Positions 56,344 through 64,000 of a stretch of DNA of 64,000 bases are shown piece after piece. The notes under the pieces are model-generated. The model was given only the letters and a program-made list of their open reading frames with translations. It was not told the origin of the DNA and searched no databases. Made by a program: the position numbers and the translations under genes. How positions within the stretch are numbered: the stretch's first letter is position 1; every line of letters begins with the position of its first letter. Source of the DNA: Diadema setosum (lineage: Eukaryota; Echinodermata; Echinoidea; Diadematoida; Diadematidae); NCBI RefSeq assembly GCF_964275005.1, contig NC_092690.1:9732010-9796009 (forward strand). The letters are read 5' to 3'.

Positions 56344-57376
56344 TCCGGTTGATAACAATAAATCTGCGTATATTAGAAACAATTCCTATAAATCACAGGA
56401 CTACTGTAGTTCATGTATTCCCTGTTTGCAACAACTATAACCTCAGTATTCCGTAAACAAACAAACAAACAAACAAACAAAGAAACACGACCCGCTACGG
56501 GCCCATCATTTCGCTTACCATTTTTTCTAAAATTATATTGGGGTAAAGGCCAAAGGGAAGTTTTATGAAAAGAAGTTGGTTCGAGTCTTATAACCGAACC
56601 TACTATCTTTTATAAGTGAAGCGGTTGTTTTTATACTTTCATAGAAAACACCAAACATACTCTATAGCATATACTATTGTCCTATCTTTTTTTTTCTAAT
56701 TTTGATATCTAAATCTGAATTTCAAACTCAATGCTCTACCCCGAGATTTATACCAGTAAAACGCCTTGTCCATCTAATTCTAAAAATGTAGTAAAACAGA
56801 TATACAGAAACATCGATGTGTCCCTTCATTTTTTTTTTTATTTCGTTACGATGGTTTATCCCTGTCACGGATGACTTGGTCTGTGGTGAGCTTTCGATGT
56901 GCGCGACCCTATAATCGCATATTTCTGGACTTTGCCTTTTTTTTTTCAAGTTCCATATTCCACATTCCATATTCAGGTTTCATATTCCATTTGATTTCGG
57001 AGTAAAATATGTATAACACAGCATTCAATTTTAGACATAATTTCACAAATGTATAAGGACAGTAATATAATGATGTGTAAATATGAGGAACCTACTAAAA
57101 AGCAATGCTTGTAGGGTGTAGGTTCCAAAGAAACAATATAAGCGTTTAGTACAACATGTTGAATTACGAAAAATGACGAAGCACAAGCGAAAATCGGTAT
57201 GTCGAGATTATAATAAACTCTATACGGAATGTACAAAATAGTTTATGATGTTCAAGGTAAAACTCAGGGATTCAATGCTCCATAAAATTGCACTATGGTA
57301 TTGGTCAAAGAAATGTGGTCAAATGAAGTCACTCGAGCGAGGCATCATTGCGAATAAGAACAGATATATCAAATGG

Positions 57377-57600
57377 TCACGGCAAGGAACTATACATAGG
57401 ATTTAAAAAAAAAATGGCTTTTAGATTTTGCTTATAGGAACTTAGAGAACTTGATTGCAGCCGAACAGAATCTAAATCATTCCAGAAAGAAGGACCGGTA
57501 GAAGTAATTGTCTTAAGGGCTAAAACTGTACGAACGGGGGAACTGTACGAAAGGGCTAAAACTCTACGCCTTTGCACTGACATACTTGTTATTCCTGCCC
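57377..57600 (-). mobile_element. Retrotransposon 3' end fragment
   Basis: The minus-strand frame 57583-57377 has the pattern of a reverse transcriptase C-terminus: TGPSFWNDLDSVRLQ followed by LSSYKQNLKAIFF. No upstream domains remain. Confidence 0.55.
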
Positions 57601-57984
57601 CCTATAAATGACGATTATTCGATGGCAAGTTTGTCTAATAATCGGTTACCTTCATTTCCTCATCTTTTGTCTACTGAGTTCTCCAGGGACAAATATTGCG
57701 CAAGATTCCATTGGCGAGTTGCCATAGATTGAAACATTGTTGTTTGTGCGAATTTTGCTGAGTGTTAGAAGCTGCTAATCAAGGTAACGGCTAACAGCAG
57801 AATAGAATATTAACTTTACAGCCCGAATATCATCAAAATAGGAAATAAAAGTAGAGCGAATCTTGTGGAGCAGCAAGCAAGCAGGAAAACAATAAACGGT
57901 GAATTCCTTTTAGGCATAATACCATAAGGGTGACTATTTTCGGAATTCTTCGAACTGTTGCAAACTTTGACGATAAGCAAGAAA
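57601..57984. other. Upstream flank of the second HSP70 first exon
   Basis: AT-rich; no TATA box at a convincing distance. Near 57940-57953 GAATTCTTCGAAC contains GAA and TTC words but not at heat-shock-element spacing. Confidence 0.4.
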
Positions 57985-58172
57985 ATGGCATCACACAAGG
58001 CACCGGCTATTGGAATCGACTTGGGAACGACCTACTCGTGTGTCGGTGTCTTCCAGAACGGCAAAGTCGAGATCATCGCCAACGAGCATGAAAGCCGCAC
58101 CACTCCGAGTTGCGTCGCCTTCACTGACGGGCAGCGGCTCATCGGAGAGGCCGCTAAGAACCAAGTAGCCAC
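57985..58172 (+). CDS. HSP70: Second HSP70-family gene, coding exon 1 (partial gene)
   Basis: This 188-bp exon is the same length as the one at 8523-8710, with the same phase and donor position (GTAAGA at 58173). It encodes residues 1-62 of an HSP70 ATPase domain with [13 protein letters not shown] and AAKNQVA. The two exons are very similar over most of their length but differ at the start (ASHKAP versus AAREAP) and around [10 protein letters not shown] versus [10 protein letters not shown]. The ATG at 57985 was chosen by alignment with the first copy; an ATG-less upstream extension in frame to 57958 has no support. No second exon is found before the window ends, so intron 1 exceeds 5.8 kb or the copy is a stranded exon. 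Confidence 0.85.
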
Positions 58173-59648
58173 GTAAGAAAACGTTCAACGCCAAGAAAGT
58201 TTGAGTGTGTTTGTGTGTGTCTAAATTTGAACCTCAACCAAGGAGGTTATGTTTTTACAGGCGTTCGTTTGTTTCCCTGTTTGTTTGCGAAATAACTCAA
58301 AAAAAGTTGTAAAGGGATGTGGATGAAATTTTCAGGAAAAGTTGAGAATGACACAAGGAAGAGATGATACAATCTTTGCAGTAATTCTCATTATCGTCTG
58401 GATCCAGTATTTTTTTCTGAATTAATTTAATGAAGGATTCTTTGTCTTGGAAAAATAGGGCCACGTGTATATAACTTCTCAATAAATAGCCAGATAACCA
58501 AGCCTCTTCATCATTCGTAGAAATTTGTACACAATATTATCATGATAACCGTTGTTTATCTTTTTTTTTTTTTGTATTTGCGCAGTGAGAAACTTCATTG
58601 ATTTCCACCACGCTACGCTAGACAAAGCAGACAGTGGGAAATTCCAAAGCGGGAAACATGCCGTGGGGAAAACCCAGTCATTTGCATATCGCTGTTATAG
58701 ACATAACAGACACTATAGGAATCGAATGATATGAATGAATAAGGACTATGATGATTATGGGGTGGAAGTCAGCTGTTTGGCGGCGGGCTGCGCTCTCAGA
58801 GTGTTTTTTTTTTTTCCCAATCTATAATACTAGTCTATACTTTATACCCTATATATTTTACATGTTTACACGAGGTATCTTTGTCACGATCAGTGTTGTT
58901 GTTATTCAACAACGCCCTTCCTAAAATATTTGTAGATTCTTTCCATTATATTTTGCTTTGCTGATGACTCTGTTTTTGCTTTACACACTATAACTCCATT
59001 ACTCTCATCAACAAAATAAATTAAGAACTTAAATTTGCCTTGTTCATAAACGTCAATAGATTATCACTCACTATTGATAAAACTCATTGTAGGTCTATGT
59101 TTTTAGTATAACAGACTAGAACAGTTCTTATTGAATGATAGCGCATTAAATCAAGTTGAGCGTAAAAATTTATTGTTGATGGTGTATCTTGGAAATCCCA
59201 TTGGTGTATTATTATCCCAAATAAACAAAAAAAAAAAATGTTTTTCCTTGTCAAACTCTTCTCAATGTTAGTTTATTCTACCTTAACAGCTCCTACCGTA
59301 AAAATGAAATTTCTTGTGTGGGAAAATGTTTCCCTCAATGCACGTTTTCTTACCCATAAGACACCTGTAAGAAGAACCACAGTTTATAGGCTACCTGCCT
59401 CATTATACCAGGGAGGTCTCACCTCTCTGCTCATACCAACAACTTATTCTTTTATATACAATGAAAAAAATAGTTTTGTTTAGCTACAATGTCGGCACAA
59501 TCATGTATTAGTTTTTCTGCTATGGTTACGGAATGATTTTACTATAAAGATTAGATCTGGGGATTCATTCGTAACTACGTGTATCCTGCGTGCCAACATG
59601 ACCTATTCGACCTTCCCTTCTGCTTGAATTAATCCATACGTGAATTAA
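58173..59648. other. Intron of the second HSP70 gene, with a decayed reverse transcriptase
   Basis: Mostly AT-rich. A reverse-transcriptase-like piece lies at 58900-59110. No HSP70 second exon is present. Confidence 0.45.
58900..59110 (+). mobile_element. Decayed reverse transcriptase fragment (FADD box)
   Basis: The plus strand encodes NNALPKIF followed, after a short gap, by CFADDSVFALHT, resembling the catalytic box of non-LTR reverse transcriptases. Stops follow immediately. Short, so uncertain. Confidence 0.45.
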
Positions 59649-60725
59649 AGGACAAGTCCACCTTCATAGACATGTGGATTGAGTGAGTGCAGCGATATTA
59701 GTAGAACACATCATTAAGAGTTTGAGGAAAATCGGACAATCTGTTCAAAAGTTATGAATTTTAAAGTTTCTGCGCAGTCACAGCTGGATGAGAAGACTAC
59801 TACAGTTTGTGATGTCACATATTGTGTACAGGGATATAAAGAAAATATAAAGAAAATTCAACATATTTTCATTTTTCTCGCTTAATAAAAGGTCACTTGA
59901 CTTCCCTCCTTCAGAAGGCAAGGGGAATAATATTACCCTTAAAGGTAGGGAATCCCATTTGCACGCCTTATATGAAGAGTTGTATAAATACAGTGGTATG
60001 TTGAAGAGAATATCATTTTAGAAACTCCCATAAAGTATTGAAAATGGAAGGTAACATTTAGTACATTTTTTGACGGTTAGATTTTGAATTGAATTGTTTT
60101 CGGGGCTCACCGTAAATTCTAGCACATTACTAGGCTACATTTGCAGACCCATGTACTGCATGTGTGTCCATCATGTATATTTTGTGAAGAAAGTTCACCA
60201 ACACTTACAAACATTTCTATATACATTCTTACCACACACTCTATATGTTATTACATCAGCTCTTGTACTTTTAGATTTGTGTTTATAGATCACAAATACA
60301 GAAGAATGCAACAAAAAGGCTTAAGTGTGGCTGACACACAGAACTACTGAGTAGTTGAGTTTTGTGCATTTTTCAAATTTTAGATAACTGTTGACTTCCA
60401 AATTTCTAAGCAGTGGCCTAAGCAAGTCCCCTGAGGTTCATATTTAATGTTTTGCTGCATTTTGGGAGGTCTGTAAAAGGTATCCCCAACCTTTAACATA
60501 CTTCAGTGACTCGTCGAGCAAATTTACACTTTTTTTTTTTCGAAAAGCAAACTTCTGTAAAATTCTCTTTATACTTCATTTATCTTTGTACGCATGTGAC
60601 ATCATATACAGTGACTGTACAGATACTTTAAAAATTCATAATTCTTGAACGGATTGTCAGATTTTCCCCAAACAGTCACTGATGTATTCACTCAATTCAC
60701 ATGTATATGAAGGTGAACTTGTCCT
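59649..60725. mobile_element. TTAA-flanked foldback, AGGACAAGTCCACC family, with nested insert
   Basis: TTAA (59645-59648) | AGGACAAGTCCACCTTCA on the left is mirrored by GAAGGTGAACTTGTCCT | TTAA (60726-60729). Inner arms share GTTTGAGGAAAATCGGACA and AAAGTTATGAATTTTAAAG with the foldbacks at 44248 and 61246. About 550 bp of another TTAA element interrupts it. Confidence 0.85.
59943..60492. mobile_element. TTAA-flanked element nested in the 59649 foldback
   Basis: TTAA (59939-59942) | AGGTAGGGAATCCCATTT, and on the right GGTATCCCCAACCT | TTAA (60493-60496). The ends are imperfect inverted repeats. Excision leaves one TTAA in the host foldback. Confidence 0.7.
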
Positions 60726-60729
60726 TTAA

Positions 60730-61245
60730 GGCTTTATTCCCTGTACAGACCTAGTAGCGCGGGGGATCGGGGATACTAGTACAATGTATATGGAGTGAGG
60801 AGGGTGGCCTCAGAAGTGGGTACATCTGGGAATCCCCGTTATGAACGATATTCAGCTTTATCACTGATCTCTACGTACGTACTAGTCTGGCTTCCAGACC
60901 CTTTATCAACTGTACTCATTTTACAAAATGCACCCTCCATAGGCAAAGAGACCATTCAGGTAAACCTGCTACTTCTGTTGTCGTATAGTGGGTTAGTAAT
61001 ATTCCGGGAAGAAAATTAGCACTCGCAGGAAGTCTGGTCAGACTATAAAGTCATATCAAGCCAGAATATAAGTACGTACAAACACATAGACGAAGCCTCT
61101 CGACCGCAGTATCCGTTACCGATGAGAGTACGCTTCACGCATATTCGCTGAGGGCGATGTTCATAGTTTTGCAGGGGGGGGGGGGGGGGATAGCAGCGTA
61201 TAGTTGAAGATCGACTCAATCCTATCGGGTCACTCATCCCTACCT
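60730..61245. other. Intron spacer, nothing recognised
   Basis: No supported gene; a G run of about 14 lies near 61176-61189. Confidence 0.4.
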
Positions 61246-61690
61246 TCATTTCAAAAGTTGTGAATTTTTGAAGTTTCAATGCTGCCATCAATGGATGAGA
61301 AAACTATTACAGCTTGTGACGTCACATGCGCAGAACTATGTAAAGAACGTATAAAGAAAATTCAACCATATGTTTTTTTTTTTCAGAAGACAGAGGCAAT
61401 AACATTTTCTTTGATATACGCCAGTGACAAGTAAATGGAATGCATATTTTTTTTTCTTCAAAATATGAAATTTTTTGATTTTTCTTTATATTTTCCCTCC
61501 CTCGTTCTACTTATGTGACATAATAAACGCGTGTAGTCTTGTCATCCAGCAGAGACTGTGCACAACCTTAAAATATTCATAACTTTTGAACAGACTGTCT
61601 GATTTTCCTCAAACCTTAACTGAAGTGTTTCATCGTCGCATTCACTCAATCTACATGAATAATTATGAGGGTGAACATGTCCTTTTTAAG
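61246..61690. mobile_element. Foldback, AGGACAAGTCCACC family, left end truncated
   Basis: Contains both inner arms (TTTCAAAAGTTGTGAATTTT on the left; ATTCATAACTTTTGAACAG and GATTTTCCTCAAACCTTAAC on the right) and the right end GGTGAACATGTCCTTTTTAA. The left terminus is eroded. Confidence 0.7.
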
Positions 61691-62811
61691 GACAAGAAGA
61701 AAAAGTTTATTATTATTATTATTTTTTTTTACTTAATGTTAGGTCTTTTCAAATCAAACTTGATAGGCTTTTCATGGCAACTAAATGAAAATGATTGACA
61801 TGATCACTTTAAACTGTAATGATTATCGGTTTGGTATAAAAAAAAAAATTCTAACACATGCAAAACGGATGATGCTAAGATAGGTGCCTATCACCTCATC
61901 TTTCCTTATTTGGTGTAAATGGCTTAAAAACGAATTTTGATCATTATCCGCACGTTATTGCAGGGTTTCAAATAGTAAAATTTACTTCAAACATCAAAGA
62001 GGAGGTGCTGGTTGATGAATATTATCGATCCAAAGTTCTTTTTTTTTTTCGCTGACGTAAGTTGTAAGGTATTATCACGTCATTGTGTTTGCTTTTGTTG
62101 TTATCAATCGATATCGCTGCCTCGTGAAAACATGAACTGTGTGATTCGCCAGTATTCCTAATGTATGTGCAATTTAAGATGACCTTTGCATTCAGTTTGT
62201 GTTTTATTTTATATTCTATAATCACATCTATATCTTACCGTCAAATTCAACATAATTTACCACCAAGTCAATGAAAATACCACTGGATTAACAATGCAGC
62301 ATCATGTGAACACTTCAAATTCCCACTGAGCTTTCTCTCTCTCTCTCTCTAAAAAAAAAAAAAAAAAAGCGGGGGGGGGGGGGGGAAATGACCACTCAGT
62401 ATCTTAAAGTCTTGCCATGATCTGAACTATATACCACCTATCAGCCTATGCTGGTGTATATCGCAACACAATTGTTTAGAAAATGTGTATTGATGAAGAG
62501 TATTTTCTTCATTACTAATTTTCTGTACCTTCATATTTCTTATAACGATACCAGTATGTTTTTCATTGATATAATGTCCAGGTTGTGGTCCCCCACAGTT
62601 TTTATTCCTTGCCAATGGTGATATTGTAGACCTACAACATTACGTTATTGTGCACAATGCCTCACACTGATTTCTTTGGGATTTCTAGGTTGGCCCATTG
62701 GTGAAAATGACCCAGTCATTTCCTACAAAGTGCATTCCGATGAAATTGGACAGGAATGGTAGTAATGGATATGGAATGGAGAGTTAACAAAACCATACAT
62801 GAGGTCTGCAT
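61691..62811. other. Intron sequence, nothing recognised
   Basis: AT-rich, with a CT, A and G homopolymer cluster near 62333-62386. No supported gene. Confidence 0.45.
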
Positions 62812-63143
62812 ATCCTGCTGGAAAGAGCACAATGTCCCACAGTGTGTTCACAATGTGTTCACGTAGTCGGCTACGCGAAAACGCTGAATCTAACAGTGTG
62901 AAGATGATTTCAGACTGTGACGTCCTTTTTCACAGAGTGCTCACATACACTTGTAGTAGGTCTAATGTTCTGTTAACACTGTTATTGGTCATTCACAAAT
63001 ATGTTCACAATGTTAAATCGCTCGAATTTAATGCGAAGAGATTCTAAAGTGAAGAGATTTCACACTGTGTTCACACTGTGTTCACACTGTATTTCCACAT
63101 TGTGTTTCATACTATGGGACACTATGCTCTCTCCAGCATGGGT
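62812..63143. mobile_element. TTCACACTGTG foldback, second family member
   Basis: The left end CCTGCTGGAAAGAGCACAATG is mirrored by CACTATGCTCTCTCCAGCATGG. The interior is the same degenerate TTCACACTGTG words and CGAATTTAAT motif as the element at 3505-3802. Confidence 0.75.
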
Positions 63144-63410
63144 CTCATAGTGTGAAATATTTGAAACACAGTGTGAACACATGAACACATTGTGAAATCT
63201 CCTTATAATGTTAGATTCGAGCGCTTTAACATTGTGAACATATTGTGAATCATCAATCACAGTGTGTAACAGAACATTAGGCCTGCCTTGTGAACAATCG
63301 CACCACAGTGTGTAAACATCTTCACACTGTTAGATTCGAGCGTTTTCACATAGTCGACTATGTGAACACAGTGTGAACTCACTGTAGACACTGAGTTCTT
63401 TCCCCCAGGG
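63130..63410. mobile_element. TTCACACTGTG foldback, third family member, abutting the second
   Basis: Shares its left CCAGCATGGG end with the preceding element and closes with CACTGAGTTCTTTCCCCCAGG. The interior has the words in inverted order relative to its neighbour (CACAGTGTGAACAC, TTAGATTCGAGCG). The pair may be a head-to-head dimer. Confidence 0.7.
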
Positions 63411-64000
63411 AGGGTAGAAACTGAACTTTATTCATCGAGTTCAGTCTTTACGATTAATTTGAATTGTGTGTAGTGTATATTGAATAATACACTGTAATTG
63501 TTTGAGACGCCTCTTAAAGGCATTATTTAGCATTTGCAGATGAAACAAAAACCCAGCTCTTGTGCTTCAAAATGGTTCTAAAATGTGAGTTAGGAATATA
63601 AACAAGTAATGTAAAAATCTTAATCAAGATAATCAATGTTACGCATTGTTAAATATCCAAAATGTGAACATTAGTTATAATAAGATTGTTTCCTGACTGA
63701 ACCGTCTACAATTATGGTTTAGTTAGAAAAATAGTGATATCTCCTTGTATTGAAGGTTTTATTGCGAAATTTTTATATGGTAGGATGTTTTGTGATACAA
63801 CTGACCTACACATGTGCTTGAAATGTGATACCGTGAACATTTTTAAAATCACTGCTCCCAATAGTAAACTGTACCTTTACGAAGCGGTTGATCCTCCACG
63901 ATTCAAGACAAAAAGTGTACTGAGGTGAAAATTATGTTTGAAGTGATCATTCAATCAGTAAATGCCATGTCCATTTTTTTTTCTTTATGCAGAAACCCGA
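63411..64000. other. Right edge, nothing recognised
   Basis: AT-rich. No HSP70 exon 2 appears before the window ends; the last bases (TTTATGCAGAAACCCGA) look like an acceptor followed by AACCC, close to the GAACCCTAAG that opens the first gene's exon 2, so exon 2 of the second gene may begin at about 63993. Confidence 0.45.
63993..64000 (+). CDS. HSP70: Possible first bases of exon 2 of the second HSP70 gene
   Basis: The window ends ...CTTTATGCAG|AAACCCGA, a pyrimidine tract and AG acceptor. Exon 1 ends with AC, so the joined codons would read ACA, AAC, CCG, i.e. T-N-P, matching the K-N-P at the same point of the first gene and the conserved A-x-N-P of HSP70s. Only eight bases are visible, so this is a prediction, but phase, residues and acceptor all agree. 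Confidence 0.55.

Larger units (their letters stand above)
55155..57376. other. Intergenic region between HSP70 units
   Basis: No supported gene. It contains a G run near 55419, an AG microsatellite (55888-55925), CA repeats (56012-56040), a foldback (56186-56343), and an (AAAC)n run near 56456-56480. Confidence 0.5.

Noticed and set aside
57938..57955. GAATTCTTCGAAC upstream of the second HSP70 as a heat-shock element
   Set aside because: Spacing between the units is three or zero bases instead of two.

Overview
This is a eukaryotic nuclear window, most likely from an echinoderm or a related marine invertebrate deuterostome. The reasons are GT-AG introns in conserved metazoan genes, AT-rich non-coding DNA packed with small foldback (MITE-like) elements, L2/CR1-like retrotransposon scraps with short-repeat 3' tails, and a tRNA-headed SINE with an (AAAC)n tail. 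The species assignment is inference; the genes and repeats are read directly from the sequence.

Host genes. (1) An HSP70-family gene on the + strand has coding exon 1 at 8523-8710 and coding exon 2 at 51195-52866. The splice phases match and the joined product is 619 residues. The ATPase domain looks intact. The peptide-binding domain is divergent, and the protein stops before the Gly/Pro-rich tail and EEVD motif of cytosolic HSP70s. (2) Inside the resulting 42.5-kb intron, on the - strand, lies a complete seven-exon nucleotide-sugar-transporter-type gene that I recognise as SLC35A4-like (17537-26117, 330 residues, every splice phase consistent). (3) A second HSP70 first exon (57985-58172) has the same length and the same donor position. 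Its second exon must lie beyond the right edge, so the locus is a tandem HSP70 cluster.

Mobile DNA fills most of the rest. From left to right: foldback element (932-1057); L2-like 3' end (2258-2660); foldback built of 11-bp TTCACACTGTG words (3505-3802); SINE copies (4372-4695, 5674-6395, 50136-50346), the middle one split by a 341-bp foldback with an 8-9 bp target duplication; a partial hAT-like element next to HSP70 exon 1 (8770-10781); a retrotransposon 3' end (12830-13880); an 889-bp near-perfect palindrome flanked by TA (14750-15638); an L2-like 3' end (18871-19497); a foldback of ATTTCGT words (23698-24021); a degraded reverse transcriptase (30660-33005) split by a 710-bp element; and a second copy of that element family (34918-40815). 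The second copy is itself split by a 5.18-kb hAT-like element (35155-40337, 8-bp target duplication) carrying about 22 units of a ~160-bp satellite organised in a 1122-bp higher-order repeat. An L2-like retrotransposon is nested inside another retrotransposon (47217-49530). Several foldbacks share TTAA|AGG...CCT|TTAA ends (44248-44801, 54773-55154, 59649-60725 with a second one nested inside).

The most notable points are the nested antisense transporter gene, the EEVD-less HSP70, the transposon that appears to be a satellite-DNA nursery, and the TTAA-flanked foldback group. I saw no CRISPR array, operon, rRNA gene or intact transposase.
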